Part shown: one piece after another, positions 1-12,341 of the stretch | How positions within the stretch are numbered: position 1 is the first letter of the stretch | How the letters are laid out: every line of letters begins with the position of its first letter | NCBI GenBank assembly: GCA_023101885.1 | Contig: JALPQD010000359.1 | Location: 682,001-746,000 of the forward strand | Reading direction: 5' to 3' | DNA: 64,000 bases | Source: Typhlomys cinereus | Taxonomy: Eukaryota; Chordata; Mammalia; Rodentia; Platacanthomyidae | The notes under the pieces: model-generated | The model's input: the letters and a program-made list of their open reading frames with translations, nothing else | What the model was told of the DNA's origin: nothing | Database searches by the model: none | Position numbers and translations under genes: made by a program

Positions 1-480
1 ATGTGTTGGTACATTTTTGTGCATGTTGTGCACATTCACATTTTTCAGCAATCCCTGCAGGTGATGTCTTGCTTGGCTGCATAATTTGCCAAAAATATTT
101 TCCATAATATTCCTGTTTGGAGTTAACTTTGGCAGCCACTTTATCATCAACTGGCTGCTGGTGTAACATGGCACAAATCCCTGTTCATGCTTGAAGATCA
201 AGTCAGGTTTCGTCATGCTGTGTCCCAAACATATCAGGTTCTAACAGTTCTCCAGCATCACATCCCTACAAAGGGTCCTCTGAGCAGCCAGGCACTGACA
301 CTCCTCCCAGGTGAAGTCCACAGCTATGTTTTCTAATGAAACCGTCCACATTTCTGGCTTCAGTAGAAGGTGTCCAGTCCTAGATCTTCACAAAACAGCT
401 TGTAAGTTAAATTCTAGGAACCTCCAAGTTTATATCACTTCTGGAGGCAGGGACGACCCCTAGCAGCCTGCCAAAGATGG
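1..480 (-). pseudogene. KRAB zinc-finger retropseudogene, KRAB A+B part
   Basis: Read on the minus strand, bases 342 down to about 160 translate without a frameshift into a KRAB A box followed directly by a KRAB B box. Recognisable pieces are AVDFTWEE, QRTL.RDVMLEN and then TKPDLIFK.EQG. KRAB domains recruit TRIM28 to repress transcription in C2H2 zinc-finger proteins. In normal genes A and B lie on separate exons; here they are contiguous, so this is a processed copy. It is dead: a TAG stop at 241-243 follows DVMLENC, and the family Trp of EEWQ and Tyr of TLYRD are both Cys. Bases 343-480 look like leader sequence upstream of the KRAB start. The zinc fingers would lie left of the window and are not visible. 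The parent gene cannot be named. Confidence 0.8.
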
Positions 481-782
481 CAGCAGAAGGCAGGTATCTA
501 TATTCTTTTTTTAATCAATTAACGTATGTAAGCAAAACTGAAGAGAAAAAAAATCAAATGATCTTTAACACAGCAATTTCCAGAATATAGTCAGGGAGTA
601 AAACCAATGCTCTGTTTTACATACACAGCTAAAGATATGTTTGATTTTTTTTAATTGCTTTACCTCATTATTGAGGCTCTTGCTCCCATTTTCCTTCTTT
701 TATATTTGACTTAATATAACATATCAAGTCAGATTTTTGTGAACTTGTCAAAGAATAAAATAGAAGCATTTTAGTTAAAGAC
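481..782. other. AT-rich intronic/intergenic DNA
   Basis: No coding sequence, RNA gene or recognisable repeat seen. Confidence 0.5.
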
Positions 783-848
783 ATTTTCCTATTGTTATGG
801 TTTGAAGATGCTCTGCTCCCCAGCACCACCCGACAGGCTCATAATTTG
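783..848 (+). repeat. 5' start of a MaLR-type LTR
   Basis: Begins TGTTATGGTTTGAA and runs through a C-rich stretch to CAGGCTCATAA, the same opening seen in the LTR copies at 31507, 33301 and 60786. It is cut after 848 by the insertion at 849-1315. Whether the LTR resumes after 1330 is unclear because similarity is weak there. Confidence 0.5.
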
Positions 849-1330
849 TTTTTTGTTTTTTGTTTTTTTTTTTTTCCTTTCCTAACATATTTTCCTTCTA
901 AAATATGTACACATGTATTATAGATAGCAGGATTTAGATTCAGATGTTGTGGATAACTGCAGTCTGTTTTTGATTTTGACTTTCAAAACACAATTTTCTG
1001 ACTCTTCCTTTACCTTCTGTAATGGTTACTCTTTTCTGTTGCTGTGAGAGAATACCCAAAGTCAAACAACTTAAGGGAGAAAGATTTATTCATCTTACAG
1101 TTCCAAAGGGGAGATAAGAGTCTTTCATGGTGGAGGCAGCATGGCTGATTGGCAGAAGCTGGAGACAGGCTAAGTTACTCTAAACATCCTGAAGGTTGAG
1201 AGCTGCCAGACTGCTACTACAAAAACAGATTTCTCCAGGAAGTATGGTGGGATTAATCCACTTCAGGTCCCACCCCCTGTGACCACCTTCCTCCAGCAAG
1301 GCTCCTTCCCAAAGTCAGGCTCATAATTTG
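834..1330 (-). mobile_element. Retrocopy (849-1315) with 15-bp target duplication, containing MaLR-type LTR sequence
   Basis: CAGGCTCATAATTTG occurs at 834-848 and again at 1316-1330. Between the copies is 467 bp beginning with a T-rich tract (849-877), that is, a minus-strand poly(A) tail. Bases 1018-1315, read on the minus strand, match the 3' two-thirds of the LTRs at 31507-31832 and 33301-33659, including the AATAAA region and the closing GTAACCATTACA. Between the LTR end (1018) and the poly(A) tail lie about 140 bp that are neither LTR nor MaLR internal sequence. The structure fits reverse transcription of an RNA that contained LTR and downstream flank, but other histories are possible. 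Confidence 0.6.
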
Positions 1331-2695
1331 AAGTAAGCGGAAAACAAAGTATGGTTGAATCTCTGTTGATCTTGAGAATAACCTGACCACATGAGACTTT
1401 AAATTTTCTGTCATAACTTCCTCAGGCACATGATTAAAATCAGGTAGCAACAAGTGTTTGAAGAAATGATAGGCATTTCATTACTCAAATGAGAGGACTT
1501 TTGTCTTTTATTATTTCTTTATGTTTTGGAAATTTTAATCAGTCATATGTTGCATTTCTTTTCCTAGTAATTTTTCTCTTTCTTTAAGTATGCACCTATG
1601 ACTAAGGATTATGATTGGTCTTTTAAAAATATGACCATAAAAAATAAAACGACCATATTAGTTCTTTTCTGCTTTAAACGAAGCATTCCAAATACATATC
1701 CTGCAGTTCACAAATTCATAAATCACATGCTAATTTGTAAGCTATTTCTTGGAATAAATCATCCATATTATCTTTCACATAACAACATAGGCTTTAATTT
1801 AGGAAATAAATCTATTTTAGAGAGATTAGGAAATAAGTAGATTTTGTTCTTTGTCTGGTATATATAAAAGTCATAATAGTAAAGAATATTTTAATGTGGA
1901 GATGATATAAGGACAAACATGGATTTTTTGAAACAGCATACAGCACTCAGAAATAAACTGACACAAATATAGCTGACTAACGCTTGAGAGGGGTAAGACC
2001 ACTTCAGTGGAGGGCAGAGAGCGATTTTCCATTCATGATGCTGGAAGTAATTGGGTGTCCACAGTGAAATGAATCTCTACTTAGATCTCAAGAGGTGACA
2101 CGAATGAATACATGGATTTGCATATAAGACAGGGAAGTCTAACACTTTTAGGAAAACTAGAACTAGGATTAAGTGAGAGGTTCTTAGACTTGATACCCAA
2201 AGCACAATTGATAAAATAAAACAATAAGTTTAATCTCATCTAAACTTCAAAGGATTCATCTCAAAAAAAGATGGGAGCGCAAGCTGCACAGTTGGAGAAA
2301 ATAATTGCAAATTGTATACTCCCTTCTCTTGTACATTTAAAGCAGCCTTGCAACTCAACAGTAGAAAAATTGAAGTAAATGACTGAAACAGATGAACAGA
2401 AATGTCACAAAAGAGAATGAACAGATGGCAAGTGAACACATGAAAAGGTGTTCAAAACCTCTGGTGTTAGGAGAGTGTAAGTCAAAATTCAATAAGATTT
2501 CATTGCATAGTTCTTAGACTAGCTTCAATTCAAAGAACATGCTATAGATAACCAAAAAAACCAAAGAAATGGAATTTCTTGGACATTGCTGCTAGGGATC
2601 CAAAATGGCTTTGTCATACTGAATTTTCAATGTATAGCTAGTAGCTACAGGCTATATAAAGGATAAATTACATAATAAGACACATCCACACAGAC
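1331..2695. other. AT-rich non-coding DNA
   Basis: About 1.4 kb with only short, random-looking open frames and no repeat I can name. Confidence 0.5.
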
Positions 2696-2737
2696 TTCTT
2701 TCTCTCTCTCTCTCTCTCTTTCTCTCTCACACACACA
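2696..2737 (+). repeat. (CT)n/(CA)n microsatellite
   Basis: CT dinucleotide tract passing into a short CA tract. Confidence 0.9.
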
Positions 2738-3436
2738 AAACAGCAGGAAATAATCAATGAGTCCATAGATAGATGAATGTTCTGAATGGTTAAAAAAAAA
2801 GAAAATATCAGAAAAAGAGAAAGAGAGAGAAAATATCTCATGACTGCCAATGTGTACTAGGCATAAAAATTTTCTTTTGAGTAAGAAAGTATTTTCTGTA
2901 TTGAATAATAATGCATTTCAATTATATCATTAACCATTTTATTTTGCATCATTAACAATAAGAGTATTTTTTGGTGTTATGTTTTGTTTCTAGTCAGTTG
3001 TATATATATGTCAGAGAGAATATTAAAAAGATGAAGGAAATTCTTCAAAGTAAAATCCACTATTTTGTTAACTTTTAAGAGAGTTTTGATGTTTTACCAC
3101 AGGACATTTGCTTTGGAAACTATACATAAATCTTGGATACCATGTGTTTATAGATATCTAAAAATGAAAATACATGTGACCACTGCTCAAAGGGACAGAA
3201 AATGTGTGGTAGAAAAAGAAATATCCCTAAGAACAAAATCAGTGACACATGAGGGTAGAATAGACTCTCGAAGATGAAGATGAAGTTGTTGGATATTTGT
3301 GCATTGAGTTGTCAGAATTTCTGATGTTGGTTTGTCTCACAGCTGACTGTGACTGAAAAGTAGGGAGCTGGTTTGCAAAAGTGTTGCAGTTCAGTAGTAA
3401 TACAGGTATATTCCCTGCTATGTGAGTGATTGAGAT
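2738..3436. other. Non-coding DNA
   Basis: No gene or clear repeat seen; an A/G-rich patch lies at 2799-2835. Confidence 0.5.
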
Positions 3437-4340
3437 AAGAAACTCCCTTGATAATGAGAAACCTGGTTAAGTTCACAGACGTTCTTTCCTGATCTCACCA
3501 GAAGGGGAGGGCATATAGTCTAGCAGATAAAAAGTAATCATTTTGCAAATGGGTGATGGACCCCTCCCTCACTGAGGTTTCCTACTTTTATTACATCTAC
3601 CCTTGAATGTGCTATTATAACAAGACTCCAGTTTAACAGCTTTTTGTCTCTGGCCAGGGGGTGACATACAGTGCCCATCAGGATGGAGTGAAGGGCATTG
3701 CAGGAGCAGCAAAACTGCAAAAGAAAATCAACAAACCACAATCCAGAACTTCAGAGACTCTATATCAATCATATAGAACTAGGCCAGCCTAATCTCTCCC
3801 CATCCTGGAGCTCAGGGACATTTGTGGAAGAGGGGGCGGTAAGATTGTAAGAGCAAAAGGATGGGAGGAACAACGATTTGCAGGATTCTCAACAATAGTT
3901 GGGGCCAAAGCAATCATAATGGGACTTTGCATGTCCTGCGCAATGTCCAGCGCACTGTTGCCCTCATAAAGTCTAGCATCTGTTAAGGGCACCGAGATCC
4001 CTGGAGGCAAGGGATTGACAGCCCTAGTAGTGCTCCTATGCTTAAGGGGAACAAGAGAAAGGGCTTATGGAAATGCCACTAGGTCCTTATATGTCATCGG
4101 AGAGGAGGACCCAGTGAAGAGTCAGGCGTACACAATAAAGGACTCTCTGGGAATTGGGGGGGAGGTACTGGGGGATGGGGAGGGAGAGGAGGGGGAGGAG
4201 GAGGTTCGGGGGGAGGAGGGAGTTCGGGGGGAGGAGGGGGGAGGGAGGGAACTGGTAAAAAATTTTTAAATGTATAATTACATTTTTAATAAAAAATAAA
4301 AAAATAAAAATAAAAATAAAAAAAAGAAACTCCCTTGATA
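3437..4340 (+). mobile_element. L1 3'-UTR fragment (3454-4323) with perfect 17-bp target duplication
   Basis: AAGAAACTCCCTTGATA is found at 3437-3453 and 4324-4340. The insert is a 5'-truncated L1 3' end in the plus direction. It matches the 3' UTRs of the L1s at 13197-17717 and 49676-52595, with a G-rich polypurine tract at about 4155-4250 and an A-rich tail at 4290-4323. No ORF2 sequence is present. The duplication is undamaged, so this is a comparatively recent insertion. Confidence 0.93.
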
Positions 4341-5904
4341 TAACTTGGTGATCATCTTAGACAACAGAGCTGGGATCAGTTTCAAAAATAAAAAGAAAAT
4401 GTGAGTATAGAATCTGTTTTGCTCTGTTTCAGAGTTACTGTTGTCAGTTGAGTCTCAAGGTTGGGTGGATCACAATCTCTTCTTATTTTTCTTGAATTCC
4501 AGGGAAGCTTAAATTAGGGAAATCTCTCACCCATAAAAACACATACTCCATTGCAAGTTACTTTACTTTATTCAGAAAATGTGTGCTTTCTTGAGAACTT
4601 TCCATACTCATCACTGCAATATAAAGTTCTCAAAACTATATGAAGTCTGAAAGAAAGGACTGTTTTGACATATTTTTTATATAATGTAAATAAGTGGACA
4701 AAAGAGATACTTGTATACTATGTTCATATTAATTAATAGATTCCAAGTCTCCGGTTTCATTATAATAGTTAAGAGTAGGCAGAAGCCTTGCATATGCAAC
4801 AATGTGATAGTAGAATGCAAATATTAAGTAGTAACATCTTCAATCCAGTGAAACACACCATGATCCAACATCTTGTTGACTATTATATTCTAGAAAGCTT
4901 TATTTATAGGAAGATGGAAGTTATTCTACAGAACAGATTTGGTTATTTCCTGACAATAAAACTACAGGTGCTAAAGACAAGGGACAAGTCCTAGTTAGAC
5001 CACATGAATTACCAGGTGGTTTAATTTGATTATTCTTTAAAGATATATCAGTAAGAGTCATAGTAAACCCAAGAAAATCACAATAAAATCCTTGAGGCAT
5101 TGTGGTATTTTTTTTTTCAGCTTAGAGGTACATTCATTGCTCCTGGATCTTGGAAGGGGGGTGTCATGATTCCAAACTGAAGCCATGCTTCTTTCTTGTT
5201 GTAAAAATGACACCAGAGAATAAATATTTGACAGTAGATAAACTGAGGCATACATCTTCTCATCCCTAGCATTGCAAATGTTTTAAAAATGAATGGGAGT
5301 TCCCCAGCAGCTGTGTCAGCTCATAACATGAAACTTAGTTGCGCCGTTCACTCAAGCTTTCTTGAAGAACACATGCCTGGAACATCTTTAGATTCTCTCA
5401 CGCTATCTTTGTAAGGCACCAATTCACAATCCATATGGAAACAGCACAGTTCTGGAAGTCAGTTTGGTGTGGAGCTAAAAGTGTTCTAGCAAGTGACTGG
5501 AGATAATTCTTTTGGCTTCAGTTGTCTCTCCTCTTCAAGTCTACCCTCCAGCCAAATCTGTGATAATGGTCAAGAATTTAAAATAGGGAAAATGTTGGAT
5601 ATTTATTTTTATGTGTCATTTAAAAAAGTGTCTTTAGTATATTCATGGATCTGTTTTTGCTTTTCCACACATCTAGCCAGCCTTACTTGTCATAGCTTAG
5701 GGACATCTGCATGCTAATGGCGTACTGAAATTAACCACACCACTCTGCCCCACATATGATTCTCTTCCTGTTTTGTTTCTGGTACTATCAGAGATTTCTC
5801 AATCAGCCAAGAACAACATGTTCTTGGTCATTCTCTCCTACCCCCTTCTACTCCCAATCATTTATCAAGTTGTACAGTTCTTATCTTCCTGTTTCTTTTT
5901 AGAT
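4341..5904. other. Non-coding DNA
   Basis: No gene, RNA gene or clear repeat recognised across about 1.5 kb. Confidence 0.5.
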
Positions 5905-6205
5905 TTTCATATGCTGTGTGTGAGAGTACATGCATGTATGTATGTATATTTGCATGTGTCTAAGACTGAGATCAGAAATCTATGCTAATTGGTCTTTTGC
6001 CTTCTTGCTTGAGACTGGATCTGTAAATTAAAGCCGAAGCTCACTGATAGTTGTTATCTGGTTAATTAGCGCTATCCTTTGTAAGCTGGAATTGCAGGTG
6101 GGCCACCACACTGACATTTATATTTGGATCTGGAGATTCAACTTTGATATTTTTGCTTTTATGGCAATCACTTTAACCAATGACTCATCTCCCCAGCCTC
6201 TTTCT
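5905..6205 (-). repeat. B4/RSINE1-type SINE
   Basis: On the minus strand it opens with a degraded tRNA-like head (GGCTGGGGAGATGAGTCA) near 6200, passes a B1-like middle and ends in an ATGT/CA-rich tail near 5920. Old and diverged. Confidence 0.65.
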
Positions 6206-6939
6206 AACCTGCATATCTTGTTTTTCTTTTATAATTCACACACTGGTATGCCTAGCTGAAGTTATCTGCATGATACCACCAACTTCTTTATCTGAAATAT
6301 ACTTTCTTTGCATCTCTATTCCTTATTATTATTTGTGAAATTAAGTTGAGAAGAAAATTTTGTGCATCTTCATCCCACAAATGAGGCAGGTCAAAGCATA
6401 CAATCACCTTTCTTGCTGTTGTTCCAACTAATTTATACCAAAGGCATTTTTCCTTCCACAGCACTGTTGGTTCCTGGATCTCACTCCAATCTAACCTTCC
6501 TTCCTGCCCCCCCCAACCCTCATTCTCTTATTCCTGCAGCTAAAAGGTAACCACATTTTTGCTTTTACTGACACCTTTTACTGACAAGAGGGTTCCATGT
6601 GTTGTTTGGCCATTTAACAAAATAAACTCTAGTTGCTTTTTTTCTTTTTGACATGAAGTGTTTCCACATTTGTTGCACTAAAATAGAAATATAAAAATAT
6701 CAGACTTCTATTCTAGGCTATAACCCCGTGACTATTTTTTTCAATAGTCCTGCAATACAGTCGTCCTGCAGTACAATGTCCAACATGCCATTCTTTTCTC
6801 AAGAGTATTTGGTGCTAAGAGATGTAGAAACCTGTCAGATAATGTGCATTGAAGAGGCAGGCTCCAAACCGTCTTCCTTCCCACACTGCCTAGACTTCTG
6901 ACACAGTCTTTCAGCAGCCAATAAGCAGCCTTGACAACT
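6206..6939. other. Non-coding DNA
   Basis: No gene seen. Pyrimidine-rich sequence around 6380-6540 might be an outlying part of the L2 that follows. Confidence 0.4.
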
Positions 6940-7265
6940 GTATTCCAAGGGTAGCCAGGCTTTCCATCTCTGTCCCTCTGCTCCTTCCCCAGGGACACCC
7001 ATTTCCCCGACTTTAAGAGGCATCACTGCATGCTCCATCTCATCTGAGTTCTTCCCTCAGTTGTTCAGCTTTTCTCTCAGTGTCTCTCATTGATTTTCTC
7101 TTTTAAACCCATACCACCTTGTGGAAAGGATCTTTCCTTGTTTTGTATTATTGTTCTTGCTTCCAGAATAGAAGCTGCTCTGTGGTAAGTGGACTCTCTG
7201 CTCCTGTTCCCTTAAGATTTCTCAGCCTTGAGTATAAATTTCAGTAAAAATTTGTTAAACTTACT
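6940..7265 (+). repeat. LINE L2 3' fragment (tentative)
   Basis: The end resembles the L2 3' terminus: CCAGAATAGAAGCTG near 7164, then a run ending AGTAAAAATTTGTTAAAC near 7243-7260, which parallels the usual AATAAATATTTGTTGAA end. Confidence 0.5.
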
Positions 7266-7874
7266 TGAAACCTAGACAGTCAAATGGTTTTGTGTTTATA
7301 CAAACTTCTTAAAATATGTAACATCTTACCATTATTCATAAAAGTATATGTATACTCGTGCATGCAGTATATAGTTATTTCACATTATTTGAAAAATATA
7401 GAATGCACAAAAATAAAGTGTAAATAATCTGCTATGCTACTTCACAGAGTTAGTTAGATTAATTATTTGTTATTTTTTTCCAAGTATTTGCTTCTCTATT
7501 CCTTTAAAAAATAAGTTAATTTTGTGATAATTTTGTGATGCTGACTTAATACTTTATTTTGCTTATTTTTGCCATGAATAAGTGTATAATATTCCATCTT
7601 ACAAATATACTCTTCTCTTTTCTTTCTTTTATTGAAGTAAATTAAGATTGATTCCTATGTTTTGTTTAATGCCAAATGAATGCAAACATTCTTGTACATA
7701 AAACATTGTCCAAATTGAAGATAATTTCTTTCCTGGGAACTGATTTACCTGAAAGGACAGTGACAATGCACAGAAAAGCTTTCCCAGGAGCCTCGTGGCA
7801 GGAACTCTTCAGGCAGATATCATTGAGCGCAGGGTGGGAAATGGGTATTTTTCTTGGTGAGTTTTCTTAGGTTA
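7266..7874. other. AT-rich non-coding DNA
   Basis: No gene or repeat recognised. Confidence 0.45.
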
Positions 7875-7985
7875 CAAGGTCTTGCTTGTTTATCATTGTT
7901 GTCCTGGAACTCACTATATAGGCCAGGCCTCAGCCTTCTGAGTCGTAATACAGACTTGTATCCACAGGCCAAGCAAAAGTAACTA
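7875..7985 (-). repeat. B1-type (7SL-derived) SINE, degraded
   Basis: Contains GTTGTCCTGGAACTCACTAT followed by CAGGCCTCAGCCTTCTGAGT, the reverse-complement layout of the B1 core. There is an internal deletion. Confidence 0.7.
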
Positions 7986-8364
7986 GTTTTCAATAGAAAT
8001 CTCAGGAATAATTACTATACCTTTAAGTATAGCACATTCCATAGCCATTCTGAAGAGAAATGCTTGCTGCTGTATCTGTATACTTGATAGGCAATCAAAA
8101 GAATAGCTGAGATTTTTTCAAGAGTCCGAAAGCAAATACATTATACAGAATACAAAGGTAAATATTGAAATTAAGTTTGCAATTTAAAAGAAACCTCAGA
8201 AATTGTCTACATTATAGTGCATATAAGGATTTGAGATTTTAAACATCTGGCAAGGTAAAATCGCTTAAAAATGTACACATATTTTAAGAATTCTTTCTAG
8301 AAAGAATCCTACCTACAAGGTAGAATTAAAGGGAAATCAAACCATTCTTTGCTCTACAAAAAGT

Positions 8365-8606
8365 GTATATGGTGTACTTGTGGGGTGTATGCATGCATGT
8401 GTCTATGCATGTGTATGTGTCTTATACATGTGTGTGTCTATGCATGTGTGTATGCATGTGTATGAATGTGTATACAAATGTATGTATGCATGAATTTGTG
8501 TGTGTATACATGTATATGTATGTTTGCATACACATCTAGTGTCTGTTATGTGAATGCATGTGTTTGTGTATGTGTATGCAGGTGTGTGTATGCGTGTTTG
8601 TACATG

Positions 8607-8653
<47 letters not shown>

Positions 8654-8925
8654 CGTGTTTGTGTGTGTAGAAGTCTGTGCATATATTTGGAGGAGGATTT
8701 ATCCTTCTCTATCACTCTGTTTCAGACCTTTGCGACAGGAACTCTTCACTAAGCTAGAGTCAGCCTGGAGATAAGCAAGCCCCAACAATTCTGTCTCTGA
8801 TCCCACATCATAGAGGTTACAAGAACTCTCATAGCTATGCCTAGATTCATACATGGGTTCCAGGATTTGAACTCAATCCTTACATTTGCATAGTGCTCTT
8901 TTCTGCTGAGCCATCTCTTCAACTC
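8365..8925 (-). repeat. B4/RSINE1-type SINE with expanded TG-rich tail
   Basis: Minus strand: tRNA-like head (GAAGAGATGGCTCAGCAG) near 8920, body to about 8690 including the AGAGTGATAGAGAAGG motif, then a long TG/ATGTG-rich tail at 8365-8680. A pure (GT)n run lies at 8612-8650. The open frames across the tail are products of the dinucleotide repeat. Confidence 0.75.
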
Positions 8926-10304
8926 TGTCTTTAGGATTCTAAATAATCCATATGAGTAAATAATGATGCATTGTTAAACACTGAATGAAATTAAGAAACA
9001 TTTCAGAAAAATGATGAGTATAAATATATGATTTGTATACATTTGCTTCAGATATTATTCATCAAATAAGACTTTTAGCTTTTTTTTGGAGTGCTATGTT
9101 AGGAGGTTGATTTGCTCCTTGTAAAGCAAATTGACTATTTATTAAACGACATTTTTTTCCTTTTGTTCTGATGAAAAAACTCTCTTGTGTCAAATAAACT
9201 GGCTGTAGAAAGTGTTTTTCATGATTTCTCTCCACAAGTCACGGCAATTTTTTTTTTGACATTGAAATGTTGTTTCTACCCAAGGCTTTGCACCTAGAAA
9301 AGCTCCTTCATATTTTCTTTGTAGAAAGCACAAGATGCAAATCAGTAGTTAGAAGTTAAGAGGCTGGAGGTGACACATCCTACAAAAAGTATACATTTTA
9401 GAATAAATCCTTGTGTCTGTTTCATATGAAGATCAAAATCCTTTTCTTTCAATATGTTATTTTCCCCCATTTAATATGGCCCATTACCACTGGCATAGAA
9501 AAAGACATTCCAATTAGCTGGCAATTCAAGAGTTTCTTGGCTCTCTCTTCTCAATTTGGCAGAAGATAGGAGTGCGAATGATTTTTTTTGATCTTTATTT
9601 TTGTCACTGAAGCAAAGAAATAACTTTACTGACCTATCTTCTGATTATGAGATGTGGGACTACAACTACAGTTCCTCTTCAGTGCCATATGTAGGGTGAG
9701 AACTTGAACAAGCATTCAGAAAAGGTCAGGCTTGATGCTCTTCGGGGCTCTGAAACTATCAGATGAGATGCAAATTCTTAATACAAATTATAAAAGAGCC
9801 ATTTAATGAATACAAATATTATGATACTACCTAAAAATGATGTGCACAAAAGATATTTGAAGGCAAACACAGTACATGTTTAACATGTCAAGGCAGAACA
9901 ATCTTAGTAAGTTAAACACAGCTGAGTGAGAATTAATAATGATGCTACTGAGGGAGCCAGATGCACCAGCTGCTCAATAATCACTCTTCCTTCCTGGGCA
10001 AAGACACTTTCAGAAAGATGAATATTGTGTGTAGTATATATTATGATCTAATAAGAATAACTGTTATCACAATCCCAGACTTCTATGTAGAGTTTCGTAT
10101 CACCTATGTGAAATTTATCTAAACAAAATTAAGTCATTACATCAAGATGCTTTGAATATTCCTCTCATTTATGATTGGTAAAGATCTGAGTGACTTTATT
10201 ATTGTGCTTTTTAATATTTCCACAAAACATGCTTGTATATATATATTCAGTAAAAGTGTTATAAAGGAGTATGTTGGATTCTTTGGTATGGCTTAAAGAA
10301 CAGA
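8926..10304. other. Repeat-poor unique DNA
   Basis: About 1.4 kb with no recognised repeat or gene. It is a candidate place to look for a conserved non-coding element, particularly 9430-9680, but nothing in the single sequence proves conservation. Confidence 0.4.
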
Positions 10305-10462
10305 TTCATGGATCAAAACTGGTAGTTCAAACCTGTGATACCAGCTAGCAGGGGAGACTCATGCAGTTCAATGTCTCGCTAGGACAGAGTGAATATTCAA
10401 GACCAGCCTGGATGACCAAGTGAAACCTTATCTTAAAATTAAAAATGTTAAAAGAGGGCTGG
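10305..10462 (+). repeat. B1-like left half of a dimeric B1-dID SINE
   Basis: A B1-like monomer (core near 10408: CAAGACCAGCCTGGATGACC), then an A-rich linker, then the first bases of an ID monomer (GGGCTGG). The ID half resumes at 18331, so the dimer is split by the L1 stack between. Known B1-dID elements have exactly this order: B1, A-rich linker, ID. Confidence 0.65.
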
Positions 10463-10870
10463 CAGTTTTTCTTTATTTAATTATTTCCTTCTACTTTTAG
10501 GTTCTTGTTCTAGTTGACGGTAACAAGAATGTGTTCCATTCTGACAAGCGGGTCTTGAGTTCAATAAGAAAGCTATTGGTTGTCTCCTTGATATTCAAGC
10601 CACTATTATCTGGTGGTCACCTGTGATTTTTATTGCAACTTGTAGATCTCATGAGTTGATAGGCCTGTGGTTATTTCTCTCCCCCAGTAGCTTCTACAGT
10701 ACTCATTGGCATTGTGTATGTTATCCAGCAAGGAGGAAGTTCTCAGACCAGTTCAATTTGATGTATTTTGCCCATATTCTGTGATCCATTTGTGTTGCAT
10801 CTTCAACAATAGGGTCTTAGTGATTTTTTTTTTTTTTTTGAGAGTAACCAAGAGCAATGTGAAAATCCTA

Positions 10871-11612
10871 TATTGTTTGGGGGTCTTTTTTATATAATAC
10901 ATTTTTTATTATTTCAGCTCATACAAACTTAATAGGTACACCAGTTCCCTCCCTCCCTCTTCCTCCCCCCGAACCCCCTGCTCCTCTCCCCTCACCCCTC
11001 TCATCCCCCCCGTGCCTCCCGCCCCAATTCCCAGAGTCCTTTCTTGTGCATGCCTGACTCTCCTCTGGGCCCTCCTCTCCGATGACATACAAGGACCCAG
11101 TGGCCTTTCCCTGAACCCTTTCTTGTGTTCCCCTTAAGTATAGGAACACTACCGTGGCTGTTAATCCCTTGCCTCCAAGGATCATGGTGCCTTTAGCAGA
11201 TGCTAGACTTTGTGAGGTCAATAGTGTGTTGGATATTGCACCGGGCATGCAAAGTCCAATTATGATTGCTTCGGCCCTAACTTGTGTGGAGTATCTTGCA
11301 AATCATTGCTCCTCCCATCCTTTTGCTCTTACACTCTTACCGCCCCCTCTTCTGCAAATGTCCCTGAGCTTCAGGATGGGGAGAGATTAGTCTGGCCTAG
11401 TTCTAGGTGGTTGATATAGAGTCTCTGAAGTTCTGGATAGTGGTTTGTTGATTTTCTTTTGCAGTTTTGTTGCTCCTGTAATGCCCTTCACTCCATCCTG
11501 ATAGGCACTGTATGTCACCCCCTGGCCAGAGACAAAAAGCTGTTAAACTGGAGTCTTATTATAAAAGCACATTCAAGGGTAGATGTAATACTTATACTGT
11601 TTGAGGGTCTTT
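10871..11612 (-). mobile_element. L1 3'-UTR fragment (10889-11594) with 18-bp target duplication
   Basis: TATTGTTTGGGGGTCTTT at 10871-10888 and TACTGTTTGAGGGTCTTT at 11595-11612 differ at two positions. The insert is the minus-strand counterpart of the 3' UTR seen at 3454-4323; the C-rich run at 10950-11010 is the complement of its polypurine tract. Confidence 0.9.
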
Positions 11613-11798
11613 GAGACCTCTCTGACTAACATTTTATCAGGAAGTGTTACCCTTCTGTTACTTCTAGTATATCTCTAATTGTCATCAGGTACTAAGTGGA
11701 TCAGCTCTAGTCTTTTTTGATTTTTTTGCTTGTTTCACCCTGTTTTCCTCACTCTGTGCTCCTCTGCATAGGGGCTGCCTATTCTTGTTCCTTTCTTT

Positions 11799-12065
11799 AA
11801 AAGACATTGTTTTAATAGGAAAGGATTCAGGGAAATGCCACTGGGTATGTCATCGAGAGGAGGGCCCAGAGGAGAGACTGGCATGCACATTAAAGGATTC
11901 TCCGGGGATTGGGGGGGGCAGTGGGGGATGGGGAGAAAGGGGTGAGGAGAGGGGGAGCAGGGGGGTTGGAGGGAGGAGGAGGGAGGGAGGGTACCGGTGT
12001 ACCTACTAAGTTTGTATGAGCGGAAATAATAATAAAAAATGTTTAAAAAAAAGACTGTTTTAACA
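11799..12065 (+). mobile_element. Short L1 3' end (about 11816-12048) with target duplication
   Basis: About 230 bp of plus-strand L1 3' UTR ending in a G-rich tract (11910-11995) and an A-rich tail. It is flanked by AAAAGACATTGTTTTAA (11799-11815) and the near-match AAAAGACTGTTTTAACA (12049-12065). Confidence 0.85.
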
Positions 12066-12341
12066 TATTACTAGCATATTAAGTTCCATCTTGGGGTGTT
12101 TCTCCAAGTCTCTCTGCCCCTTCTATATCCCATCCCCTCATATTTCCCTAGGTATTTTCCCAATTACTTCTTCCCTCACTCTACTTGCTCTGGTATCCTA
12201 AATCTTCCTTTTTAAAAGGTTTCATCCTATCCTCCTTCCCATCTTCCCCTTCATTGGTCCCTTTTGAATTTTCTGGCTCATACGATAATTCTAAACCAAA
12301 TACATTGACACAGATATCAGTATGAGCATCCACATATAAAA

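Noticed and set aside
8403..8774. Cys/Val-rich and His/Thr-rich frames on both strands
   Set aside because: They are translations of TG/CA repeats in a SINE tail, not proteins.
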